NCBI RefSeq assembly: GCF_000948985.2
Contig: NZ_CP059733.1
Span: 2,294,001-2,358,000 of the forward strand
Source of the DNA: Thalassomonas viridans
GTDB taxonomy: Bacteria; Pseudomonadota; Gammaproteobacteria; Enterobacterales; Alteromonadaceae
DNA: 64,000 nucleotides
Reading direction: 5' to 3'
Positions 29,563-37,994 of the stretch are shown in pieces (the first letter of the stretch is position 1; each line of letters begins with the position of its first letter). A program made the translations under genes and the position numbers. The notes below the pieces were generated by a model. That model was given only the letters and a program-made list of their open reading frames with translations. It was not told the DNA's origin and made no database searches.

Positions 29563-32500
29563 TTATTTACAGGCCGATGCCTTGCCGACTTTAGAGCCCG
29601 TGGTGGGGAAGCAGGAGGCTTCACAGCCATAGGCCTTGTCGGTATTGGGATCGACACAGGTTTTACAATCTGCCCCGACGGTACAGGCGATTTCCCCGAG
29701 CACGGTGCCGTCGGCTTTACATTTGCGGTGACGGTGGCCGCCGGCAGCATGGACCAGCTCATGCAAGGTGCTGGAGGAAAGGTCATCGCATTTTGAGGCA
29801 TCAAGCGCCGCCTTACCTAAGGTCAGGGTATTGGATCCCGGTGCGGCGCCGCCGCAGTTGGGATTAGTGGTGCTGCACTTGATTTTAAAGTTTTTGTCTT
29901 TAAGGAAATCGGTCATTTTCTTCTTCAGGGGGTCTTTGACGCAGCTGGAGAAGGCCTTGTCGCCGGCGGTTTTTAATGCGTTCAGCAGTTTTTTGATATT
30001 AAAGCCGTTGCTGTCTTTACAGGTGCCGTTGTCGCACACCCCTTTACAGGAGTCGTCCACCGAGTAGGTCACGCCGTTGGATTTGGTTTCCTGGGGCCCG
30101 TCGGCGCAGGCCTGGCCGTTCTTCGAAGTATCGGCGACGCAGGCGTTGTTTTCGCATTTCTGGCAGGGCCCACATTTGGCGGCGCAGGTGGTGGGCGGTT
30201 GCGGCTGGCCGCAGCCTCCCCAGCCGGCGCGGGTAATGCCAAAACCGGGATCTGAAACTATCACCGAAGCGTCTTCCGATACCGTGCCTTTACCGACATT
30301 GATAAATTCGTTCAGGGCATGGTCGAACTGGAAGATGTCGATCACCCGGCCCGGAGGCAGACCGTCGTTGGGAATGCTGATCCTGGCGGGCGGATCAAAG
30401 ATGACTCCGGCAGGCTGCACTGTCCAGGCCGGCGGCATAAAGAAGGTTCCGCTTGGCGGCGGCATAGGGACTTTATCCAGATGTACCTGGCTGATGGTGA
30501 CCTGTCCTGTAGTGTTGCCGTTGGGGAAAGTGGCGGAGTTGGCGAATACCGTGAGCTCCAGTCCGGCGACCCCCACCATTTGCAGGGTGACGTCTTCATC
30601 GCCGCCGACGACCTTGGAGTCCTGGGTTTGGATCGGCGGCAGGATAATGGGCATGCCGAGATCGTTGTCCTGGCCCGCGACGGTTACGGTTTCAAAATGC
30701 AGTGCCGGGAAGGTTTCCGGACGCGGGCTGTTGCTGGGATCTATTTCCAGGTCTATTTTTCCTGTGGGGACATCTTCGAGCAGGAAAAAACCTTCATCAT
30801 TGGTGACAGCGGTCGCCGGGCTGTTGGGGATAAAGACCACGGCGCCGGGGATGGCGGTTAACCCGCTGTCGAGCACTACGCCCGAGAAAGTGGTTTCATC
30901 CGGGTTGCCCGGCGACAGGCCGGATGAGGTAAAGGTGGCGGGCAGGCCGGCCAGGCCGGGGAAAGTGGCATTGACGACATTGTTATTGATACCGGGCTCC
31001 AGTCCTAAGGTGAGTACTGCCCGGGCAATACCGTCGGTGCCGGTTTGCTTGACTATGGTATCGCTGCCGTCGAGGTTGCCGTTGCCTTTGCTGACCTGGA
31101 AAGTTACCTGCATGCCCTGGATAGGATTGCCGTCGATATCCACCACCAGGGCTTCAAGGGGATTGGGCAGCGGACTGCCCACCAGGCCGCGCTGGTTATC
31201 GCCGCTGGTCATTAAGATCTTATCTGCCGGGCGGGTCAGGGCGGTGGCACAAAATTCCACTTCGCCCACCACCCCGACGGCGGAGGCTTTTACCCGGTTG
31301 TTACCTTCGCCTGCGGTGTCTCCCAGGGTGAAAAATACCTGGGCTTTACCGGCGCCGTCTGTGGGCACCTGGATAATGCGCTTGAGGGGCGTCGACATAT
31401 CCGGGCTGACGCCGCCGTTGTTGCGGGTGACTTCAAATTTCACCAAACGTCCGGTGACCGGGTTGCCCAAACTATCCAATACCTGGGCAACCAGGGGCTG
31501 CGGCAGCTCGGTAGTGACTTCGCTGGCCTGGCCGCTGCCGGAGAACTGGCTCATGCGGGCGCCGGCGGGCTTGGTGAAGGTAACTTCTATCTGGTGGCTG
31601 CCCTGGTTGCCCACCTGGTCGGTGCCTATTGCCTCTATGGTATTGGGGCCGTTCACCAAAGGTACGGCGGTGGCCAGGAAGGAGCCGGCGGATACCGTGG
31701 CTTCTATGCCGTTAACAAACACGGTGGCGTTGACGGCGCCGTTGACTATGTCATTGACCTGGCCGGTGACGTCTATGGTATCGTTGACGGACACCAGGCC
31801 GTCGGAAGGCGAGGTGATCTGTACTATCGGGGCGATATTGTCGCGGGTGACATCCACCGAGTCCGTGCCGGTGCGCCCCGAGGCTTTGGTGCCGACCGCC
31901 ACCAGCATGTTCTTGCCCTCCCGCAGAGGCACTAGGGTGGAGAACTGGCCGTCTGTGATGCTGGCGTCAACGCCGTTGACCGTGACTGTCTCGGCATTGT
32001 CGCTGACATCGCCGACAACATTGAGTTGCGCGAGGTTAGTGATCAGCCGGTCCAGGGGCTCGTTAATGGTGATGGTGACCGGCTCGACATCCACCAGCAC
32101 AGATACCTGGTCGCTGGCGCTGTTACCGGCGACGTCGCTGATTTGCGCCTCTATGGTGACATCGCCGTCCGGCAGCGGGGCGGTCAGGCTACAGAAGGCA
32201 TCGGTGGTGTCGGCGTTACAGTCAGGGGAAATCACTTCGCCGTTAACGCTGACTTGCAATGAGCTTTCGTTGATGGAGATATTATCGTCGTAGATGATTT
32301 CCAGCTCCGGGGTATTGTCGATTAACAGCGCGCCGTCCGCCGGGGCCAAGATGCTGATAGTCGGCGGCGTGATGTCTCCTAGGGACAAATCCAGGGTAAC
32401 GCTGATGCTGTCGGAGGCGCTGTTGCCTGAGGTGTCGGTGGCGACGGCGGTTATGGTATTGCTGCCTTCAACCAGGGGCACGCTGGCGACAAAGTTCGTG

Positions 32501-33810
32501 CCGTCAAAACTGGCAGGCAAACCGCCTATGGTGACAGTATCCAGGGCAACATCGTCACTGGCGGCAACGGAGACATTCGCCGGGCTTTCCGAGAGGATTT
32601 CGCCGTCTGACGGCGAGAGTATCTCAACCGAGGGGGCGGTTAAATCCAGTGCCACCAGCTCTATGTCTATGGTATCTGAACTGCTGTTGCCTGAGGTATC
32701 GGTCGCCACTGCGGTCAGGCTGTTGTTGCCCGGATCTAAAGGTACGCTGGCGATAAAGTTAGTGCCGTCAAAACTGGCCGGTATGTCGTTAACCGTAACC
32801 GTATCCAGGGCGACATCATCGTTGGCTTCAACCACGACGCTGACCGGGCTTTCATTGACGATATCGCCGTCCAGCGGCGAGAGAATATTGACCGAGGGGG
32901 CGGTTAAGTCCAGCGCCACCAGTTCTATGTCTATGGTGTCTGAGTTGCTGTTGCCCGAGGTGTCGGTAGCCACCGCGGTCAGGCTGTTGTTGCCCGGCAC
33001 CAGCGGTACGCTGGCGCTAAAGTTGGTGCCGTCAAAGCTGGCCGGGATGCCGTTGACGGTAACCGTATCCAGGGCGACATCGTCGCTGGCTGCAACCAGG
33101 ACGCTGACCGGGCTTTCATTGACGGTATCGCCGTCTGACGGGGAAATGATCTCTACCGAGGGGGCGGTTAAATCCAGCGCCACCAGCTCAATATCTATGG
33201 TGTCTGAGTTGCTGTTGCCGGAAGTGTCTGTGGCCACCGCGGTTAAGGTATTGGCGCCGGCAACCAGCGGCACGCTGGCGCTAAAGTTAGTGCCGTCAAA
33301 GCTGGCCGGGATGCCGTTGACCGTGACCGTATCCAGGGCGACATCATCGCTGGCTGCGACTAAGACCTGTACCGGAGAGTTATTGACGGTATCGCCGTCT
33401 TGCGGCGTTAAAATGGCGACTTCCGGGGGAATGACATCAACTTCTTCAAAGCTGATGTCAAACTGCAGGTCGCCGGGATTAAAGGGTGCTCTGCGGTTTT
33501 GTCTAAAGGAGAAGGTGTCGGTTGTGGTCAAACTGCCGGGTGATAGCATATCGCCGACGATAACCTGGTTGTCGACCACTACAGTGTTCGGCGAAGTGCT
33601 GGAGACGGTAATGACGATATTGGCAAAGGCGCCGCCGTTATTGGTGATATCTAAAGTGTTGATATATTCGATTTCCACCCGGGAAACGCGTGAAGAGCTG
33701 ACGACATTTCTGTCGTCGACAACAATATCGGCAAAGGCTGCGGGGAGCCAACAAGCGAATAGGTAAAAGCTTATAAGGCTGATGCGATGTAAAGCTTGCC
33801 TGATATTCAT
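29563..33810 (-). CDS. Ig-repeat secreted protein with Cys-rich zinc-protease-like C terminus
   Basis: 1415 aa. Signal peptide ends near residue 27 (WLPAAFADI). Residues about 123-480 hold four near-identical Ig-like repeats (each with LDTVTVNGIPASFDGTNF), then further Ig-type and Big_1-like domains (about 480-960), a carboxypeptidase-regulatory-like domain near 960-1050 (AIPGAVVFIPNS, DEGFFLLEDVPTG), and a Cys-rich tail from about 1215. The tail contains CGPCQKCENNACVAD and, near 1350, LHELVHAAGGHRH. HELVH is an HExxH zinc-peptidase motif and the following GGHRH is close to, but not exactly, the metzincin HExxHxxGxxH. It heads the leftward cluster. Possibly a secreted protease or toxin carried on an Ig stalk (inference). 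Confidence 0.9.
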   Translation of the reverse strand: MNIRQALHRISLISFYLFACWLPAAFADIVVDDRNVVSSSRVSRVEIEYINTLDITNNGGAFANIVITVSSTSPNTVVVDNQVIVGDMLSPGSLTTTDTFSFRQNRRAPFNPGDLQFDISFEEVDVIPPEVAILTPQDGDTVNNSPVQVLVAASDDVALDTVTVNGIPASFDGTNFSASVPLVAGANTLTAVATDTSGNSNSDTIDIELVALDLTAPSVEIISPSDGDTVNESPVSVLVAASDDVALDTVTVNGIPASFDGTNFSASVPLVPGNNSLTAVATDTSGNSNSDTIDIELVALDLTAPSVNILSPLDGDIVNESPVSVVVEANDDVALDTVTVNDIPASFDGTNFIASVPLDPGNNSLTAVATDTSGNSSSDTIDIELVALDLTAPSVEILSPSDGEILSESPANVSVAASDDVALDTVTIGGLPASFDGTNFVASVPLVEGSNTITAVATDTSGNSASDSISVTLDLSLGDITPPTISILAPADGALLIDNTPELEIIYDDNISINESSLQVSVNGEVISPDCNADTTDAFCSLTAPLPDGDVTIEAQISDVAGNSASDQVSVLVDVEPVTITINEPLDRLITNLAQLNVVGDVSDNAETVTVNGVDASITDGQFSTLVPLREGKNMLVAVGTKASGRTGTDSVDVTRDNIAPIVQITSPSDGLVSVNDTIDVTGQVNDIVNGAVNATVFVNGIEATVSAGSFLATAVPLVNGPNTIEAIGTDQVGNQGSHQIEVTFTKPAGARMSQFSGSGQASEVTTELPQPLVAQVLDSLGNPVTGRLVKFEVTRNNGGVSPDMSTPLKRIIQVPTDGAGKAQVFFTLGDTAGEGNNRVKASAVGVVGEVEFCATALTRPADKILMTSGDNQRGLVGSPLPNPLEALVVDIDGNPIQGMQVTFQVSKGNGNLDGSDTIVKQTGTDGIARAVLTLGLEPGINNNVVNATFPGLAGLPATFTSSGLSPGNPDETTFSGVVLDSGLTAIPGAVVFIPNSPATAVTNDEGFFLLEDVPTGKIDLEIDPSNSPRPETFPALHFETVTVAGQDNDLGMPIILPPIQTQDSKVVGGDEDVTLQMVGVAGLELTVFANSATFPNGNTTGQVTISQVHLDKVPMPPPSGTFFMPPAWTVQPAGVIFDPPARISIPNDGLPPGRVIDIFQFDHALNEFINVGKGTVSEDASVIVSDPGFGITRAGWGGCGQPQPPTTCAAKCGPCQKCENNACVADTSKNGQACADGPQETKSNGVTYSVDDSCKGVCDNGTCKDSNGFNIKKLLNALKTAGDKAFSSCVKDPLKKKMTDFLKDKNFKIKCSTTNPNCGGAAPGSNTLTLGKAALDASKCDDLSSSTLHELVHAAGGHRHRKCKADGTVLGEIACTVGADCKTCVDPNTDKAYGCEASCFPTTGSKVGKASACK
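32370..33440 (-). repeat. Tandem Ig-like repeats, about 264-bp period
   Basis: Four successive copies inside the 1415-aa gene, nearly identical at protein level and clearly similar at DNA level (recurring GGGGGCGGTTAA junctions near 32635, 32900 and 33165). Recent tandem amplification or homogenisation is likely. Confidence 0.8.
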
Positions 33811-34514
33811 AACATTCCCCCTTGGCCGATAGCTGCGGATCGGCGGATCTACAGCTGTTCGGTTGAAGCTAACTGAGTGATCACTTTGTTCAGATCATTC
33901 TCAAAAATGAGCGTATCTCATTAAATGCTGAGCTAAGGCCGGATCAGGTGAAGATTTGTCTGGGAACGTTACTACACTGATATTTTGCAGAGTCAGCAGC
34001 TTATTCCACCAGTCAATTGTCTGGTGACTTCATTTATTGCTGACAAGAAAGTCGTCAGTGAGTACATCAAGTAAATCAAATACAACAAAGCAAGTATTAT
34101 GTGCCAGAGGTAGCAAAGTTGCGGCTACCGGTGTGCACCGGCTTCCCTGCATTTAATTTGGTAAAAAAGAATAGTTAACCGATTTTGAAAATTCAAGAGA
34201 GATACGGCGGCAATTTTTGTCAAAAATTTTTACGCGGACGAAGCTTGTTGTAATGATTGGAAAATCACGGCAAGAGTTAAATGATAATAATTTTTCCGGG
34301 CGATTATTGCACTATTTTTGCAGATAACTAAAGGTGTTTTTTTAACCTTATGAGTTTTAATGTTTATTTGTGGTTATGATAGTAAAGTGTTAATAAGACG
34401 TTTTTAGTTGAAAAATTTTTATGAAATAGAAAAAAGCATAAAAATAGGCCCAAAACCAGGGCCGTATTTTCAGGAGAACTCGGGCAGGGAAATTGCCGTA
34501 AGGTTAATTTTGCG
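33811..34514. other. AT-rich intergenic region without genes
   Basis: About 700 bases separating the leftward Ig cluster from the PEP-CTERM-type gene. It must contain the promoter for the cluster, but I cannot pick one hexamer pair over others. The only distinct element is the terminator listed at 34441-34470. Confidence 0.5.
34441..34470 (-). terminator. Terminator after the PEP-CTERM-type gene
   Basis: On the minus strand: AAAATAC-GGCCC, loop, GGGCC-TATTTTTAT. GC stem followed by a T-rich tail, 45 bases after the stop codon. Confidence 0.7.
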
Positions 34515-35042
34515 TTATTTGCGCCGGATCAAGCCGATAAGACCCAGCGCCAATAATCCCAGCGGGGCAGGTGCGGGTACGGGCAATTGGGTTATCGAGG
34601 TAAAGGTCACTTCACCGCTGTCGAGTATGTCAAAAGTGAAGGGATCCAGGATATCAAAAGGCATGGCCGGCGGCAGATCCAGCCCGAGGTAGTCAAATTC
34701 GATCATAAAGCCGGATAACATGCCTCCCGGTATCACCCCGGCAGCAAGTGCCAGCGCGTCGTAGAAGCCGTCGTCGGGCAGGCCGATATCCGGCTGGATA
34801 ACCAGGGGATCCCAGTCAGGCGGAGCGCCTGTGGCAACAAGGTTTTCAAACAGGCTGAAATCAAAATAGATACTGAATTCTTCAATATCAAAGGGTAAGG
34901 TATCATTGGTGACTTTATAGGTACTTTGCCAGGTATTGGCGTCCAGTTGCACCAGGTCTGAGGTGATCAGTGTTGCATGGGTCGATAAGGAGCCAGTCAA
35001 TAATAGCGCGGCAACCAGGGGGTAGAGTTTTATTTTGTACAT
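34515..35042 (-). CDS. PEP-CTERM-type sorting-signal protein
   Basis: 175 aa exported protein. Signal peptide (LVAALLLTGSLSTHA), a beta-rich middle with no known domain, and a C-terminal tripartite signal: PVPAPAPLG, a hydrophobic helix (LLALGLIGL) and the basic end IRRK. This fits the PEP-CTERM class that is cut and anchored by an exosortase. No exosortase gene is in the window. Substrates of this type are often linked to exopolysaccharide or biofilm matrix in marine bacteria. Confidence 0.85.
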   Translation of the reverse strand: MYKIKLYPLVAALLLTGSLSTHATLITSDLVQLDANTWQSTYKVTNDTLPFDIEEFSIYFDFSLFENLVATGAPPDWDPLVIQPDIGLPDDGFYDALALAAGVIPGGMLSGFMIEFDYLGLDLPPAMPFDILDPFTFDILDSGEVTFTSITQLPVPAPAPLGLLALGLIGLIRRK

Positions 35043-35492
35043 CGGGATGTTTTCCTCTGATTTGGGAGCTACTTAAATTTATTATTTTTTCATGGATCAT
35101 CCCTCATCCAACTACAGGTTTGGTGTCTGCGTAAAAATAAATCACAGAAAGTAGCAGTTAGGCATCTAAGTAAAGTTCACTTTTATTGATAATTCAAATT
35201 AATAAAAAGCAGGAATTGCCGTCATTTCTGGCTGGATCCGGAAGGAGGTAAATGCTTTCGGGAATGTAGCCAAGTTTTTGATTTCAAAGTGTATACTTGA
35301 TGGTTTTTGAGCCTGGCGGCTGCTTAGGTGTCAGCGCGCGGATAATCCCGGTAATTTTTTTAGATAAAATTTGCCGTTTGGACGGGGGAGGTCTCCGGGG
35401 CTTTATCGGGGACGGCAAAATCTGCTAAAATTGCCGACTTTATCAGGCAGCTGTCAAAATGACCGGGCTGCAACTTTATTCAGGAAAAATTT
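35043..35492. other. Divergent intergenic region
   Basis: 450 bases between the leftward PEP-CTERM-type gene and the rightward DUF1456 gene. It should hold both promoters; I see no gene, strong hairpin or recognisable operator. Confidence 0.5.
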
Positions 35493-35954
35493 GTGACCAA
35501 TAACGACGTTCTCCGCCGTATCCGCTATATCTTCAATTATAACGATGACAAAATGGTAGCTGTTATCGCCCAGGCCGATCACCAGGTGGCCAGGGAGCTG
35601 GTAACCCGCTGGTTGAAGAAAGACGATGACCCTGACTATAAAGCCTGCGGCGATACCGAGCTGGCGATTTTCCTCAATGGCCTGATTAACGAGAAGCGGG
35701 GGAAAAAAGACGGGCCGCAACACCCGCCGGAAAAACGTTTAACCAATAATTTGATCCTGATGAAACTTAAAATTGCGTTAAATATGAAGGCGGAAGATAT
35801 CATAGACACCCTTAAACTGGTGGATTTGCGGGTCAGCAAACCTGAATTAAGCGCTTTTTTCCGCAAGCCGGATCATAAGCATTACCGCCAGTGTAAAGAT
35901 CAGATCCTGCGCAATTTCCTGCAGGGGCTGCAAGTCAAGTATCGAGGCGAATAG
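35493..35954 (+). CDS. yehS: DUF1456 family protein (YehS-like)
   Basis: 153-aa cytoplasmic protein built of two repeats of the DUF1456 unit: NNDVLRRIRYIFNYNDDKMV near residue 3 and NLILMKLKIALNMKAEDII near 86, each followed by a second half (LVTRWLKKDDDP; LSAFFRKPDHKHY). Function unknown. Start is GTG, with AGGA 9 bases upstream and the conserved MTNNDVLR terminus. Confidence 0.92.
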   Translation: MTNNDVLRRIRYIFNYNDDKMVAVIAQADHQVARELVTRWLKKDDDPDYKACGDTELAIFLNGLINEKRGKKDGPQHPPEKRLTNNLILMKLKIALNMKAEDIIDTLKLVDLRVSKPELSAFFRKPDHKHYRQCKDQILRNFLQGLQVKYRGE

Positions 35955-36043
35955 CGCCGGGAGCCATTCTTTTATCATGGGGCGTCAAGAGCTAGTCCGG
36001 CTCCTGCCCGGCAAAGGCGCCTTGATTTTCTTCGTTACCGTGT

Positions 36044-36089
36044 CGTCATTAAGTACGTTTGCTGCAGACAGTAAACATACTTAATGACG
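36044..36089. repeat. Long hairpin between yehS and glutaminase
   Basis: 17-base arms (36044-36060 and 36073-36089) with one mismatch around a 12-base loop, core CGTCATTAAGTA. No proper T tract follows on the plus strand, so a simple terminator is not certain; a binding site for a dimeric regulator or a remnant inverted repeat is equally possible. Confidence 0.6.
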
Positions 36090-36255
36090 ATTATTGCTGT
36101 TTTTTGTTTGTTTATTGCCGTGCCGGGTTTATAGTCCGCATATTGAATTTAGCGGCAGCTGCTATTTACCGGGAATTCGACCCGGTAAGCGTACTATGCC
36201 GGTAAGAATTTAACCTGCCGCAGGTCGGTTGCCGCGGCATCAGCAGACAGGAAAC

Positions 36256-37185
36256 ATGGTGGAAAAAAGCATTAATTATCCGGGTATCTTCGATGAAATA
36301 GCAGCTAAACTGCCAGGCATAGCAAACCATGGCCAGGTGGCTTCGTATATACCTGAGCTGGCCAATGTCGATCCCGATAAATTTGGCATGCATTTAATTA
36401 ACTACCAGGGGGAGCATTTTTCCCTGGGGGCAAGCGATGAGAAATTCTCTATCCAAAGTATTGCCAAAGTGCTCGCCCTGACCCTGGCCTATAGCGCAGA
36501 AGAAGAAACCCTGTGGCAGCGGGTCGGCGTAGAGCCGTCGGGCAATCCTTTTAATTCCCTGGTGCAGCTGGAATATGAGCAGGGGATTCCCCGCAACCCT
36601 TTTATCAACGCCGGGGCCTTACTGGTGAGTGATATTCTGGTGAGCCATTTAAAAGCGCCTAAAGAAGATCTGCTGGCTTTTACCCGCAAGCTGTGCGGCA
36701 GGGAGGATATTCATTTTAACGCCAAAGTCGCCGAGTCGGAAAAGCGCACCAGTTATAACAATGCCGCATTAATCAATTTGATGAAATCTTACGGCAATAT
36801 CAAAAACGATATTGATGTTGTGCTCGATTTTTATTTTAACCTGTGTTCGATTGAAATGACTTGCCGGGAGCTGGCGCAGAGCTTTGCCTTTTTGGCCAAC
36901 TACGGGGTAAACCCGTTAAATAACGAACAGGTGGTCAGCGCCAGTAAAGCCAAGCGTATCAATGCCATTATGCAGTTATGCGGCTTTTATGATGAGGCGG
37001 GGGAGTTCTCCTTTAAAGTGGGTCTGCCGGGAAAAAGCGGCGTTGGCGGCGGGGTGATTGCCGTGTATCCGGGTAAGTTCAGTATTGCCCTGTGGAGCCC
37101 GAAACTTAACAGTAAGGGGAACTCTTATAAGGCGATAGAAGTACTGGAGTTTTTAACCACGAAAACCCAGCTGTCTATTTTTTAG
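36256..37185 (+). CDS. glsA: Glutaminase
   Basis: Serine-dependent beta-lactamase-fold glutaminase hydrolysing glutamine to glutamate and ammonia. About 309 aa, normal length. The catalytic S-x-x-K is FSIQSIAKVLALTLAY near residue 65; further family blocks are NPFINAGAL, SYNNAALINLMKSYGN and the C-terminal LPGKSGVGGGVIAVYPG. Start placed at ATG 36256, which has a good AGGA site and gives the family N terminus; an in-frame start 27 bases earlier lacks one. glsA and glsB cannot be separated here. Confidence 0.95.
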   Translation: MVEKSINYPGIFDEIAAKLPGIANHGQVASYIPELANVDPDKFGMHLINYQGEHFSLGASDEKFSIQSIAKVLALTLAYSAEEETLWQRVGVEPSGNPFNSLVQLEYEQGIPRNPFINAGALLVSDILVSHLKAPKEDLLAFTRKLCGREDIHFNAKVAESEKRTSYNNAALINLMKSYGNIKNDIDVVLDFYFNLCSIEMTCRELAQSFAFLANYGVNPLNNEQVVSASKAKRINAIMQLCGFYDEAGEFSFKVGLPGKSGVGGGVIAVYPGKFSIALWSPKLNSKGNSYKAIEVLEFLTTKTQLSIF

Positions 37186-37268
37186 CACTTTTTGCCAGAT
37201 GCCCGGGTTATTTATTTTTAGCTGTTTGCTGCCGGCTTGTTTAAAGTGGGAGGAAGCTGCATCTGTTA

Positions 37269-37296
37269 AGTATCCGGGCCTGCAGGCCCGGATACT
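37269..37296. repeat. Perfect 28-bp palindrome between convergent genes
   Basis: AGTATCCGGGCC, centre TGCA, then the exact complement. It sits between glutaminase (+) and the XRE regulator (-). The GC-rich stem could stop transcription from both sides, but there is no T tract on either side. Confidence 0.7.
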
Positions 37297-37331
37297 GTCT
37301 CCGTTGTGTCCATCTTTGACCGGGATATAGA

Positions 37332-37559
37332 TTAACCCTGGTGGCTGCATATTTCATCTATCGGTACCTGGTAGTACGAGGCCAGTGCGGCGGCGGTGCG
37401 GTATAAGACCTGTTTGCCGGTTTCTGCGCGTTTGATAGAAGCTATGGATAACTGGATACGGTGATCTTTACATTCCTGGGCGAGCTTTTCCTGGCTAAGC
37501 CCTTTAATTTTTCTTAATTTTTTTAAGTTTTTGCTGTTGAGTAACATACGGCCGTCCAT
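37332..37559 (-). CDS. XRE-family helix-turn-helix regulator
   Basis: 75 aa, a single Cro/CI-type domain. LKKLRKIKGLSQEKLAQEC is helix 1-2, SIASIKRAETGKQVLYRTAAALASYY the recognition and following helices. ATG with AAGGAA about 9 bases upstream. A stand-alone regulator of unknown target, possibly autoregulatory. Convergent with glutaminase. Confidence 0.88.
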   Translation of the reverse strand: MDGRMLLNSKNLKKLRKIKGLSQEKLAQECKDHRIQLSIASIKRAETGKQVLYRTAAALASYYQVPIDEICSHQG

Positions 37560-37994
37560 GCAGGGGATTCCTTATTAAGTTTGGTGGTCAATTACTTGAT
37601 CCGTTGGCAAGTAAACTCTCTAGGGTCATTTTCAGCTGCTGATCACTGACACAAATTGAAATGCTATGCAGCAAAGGTTTTCACAATGATTAGTATAGCT
37701 TGGAAATTCCGGGCCGTAGCGGTGAGAATATTTTGTCCTGTTTTTGCTGAAAACAGGGGCACAGGTATTAAGGGGACGGGGATGTTTACTACGAAATATT
37801 TCTTATTAAAGAAAGGTAAATTTTATTAAAAATCAGGTTGATACAGATCAACTTAACTTGCCCGGCTATCTAGGATAATAGGGACACTATAGTGCTATGA
37901 TAGTCTGGCAGTTGCCCGGAGCAAGCTTCTTGCAAGGGCTGCGGCCATGTCTGTGATGGAAGTTTACTAATCCCCCACTAGTAAAAGGCATTTT
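37560..37994. other. Intergenic region upstream of the chemoreceptor
   Basis: 435 bases between the divergent XRE gene and the chemoreceptor. Contains CACTATAGTG, a 10-base palindrome near 37885-37895, about 100 bases before the chemoreceptor start. No gene seen. Confidence 0.4.

Noticed and set aside
30077..33766. Plus-strand frames of 738 and 490 codons opposite the 1415-aa gene
   Set aside because: Low-complexity Ser/Thr/Pro/Val translation with internal repeats mirroring the Ig repeats; no start signals. The minus strand has a signal peptide and real domains.
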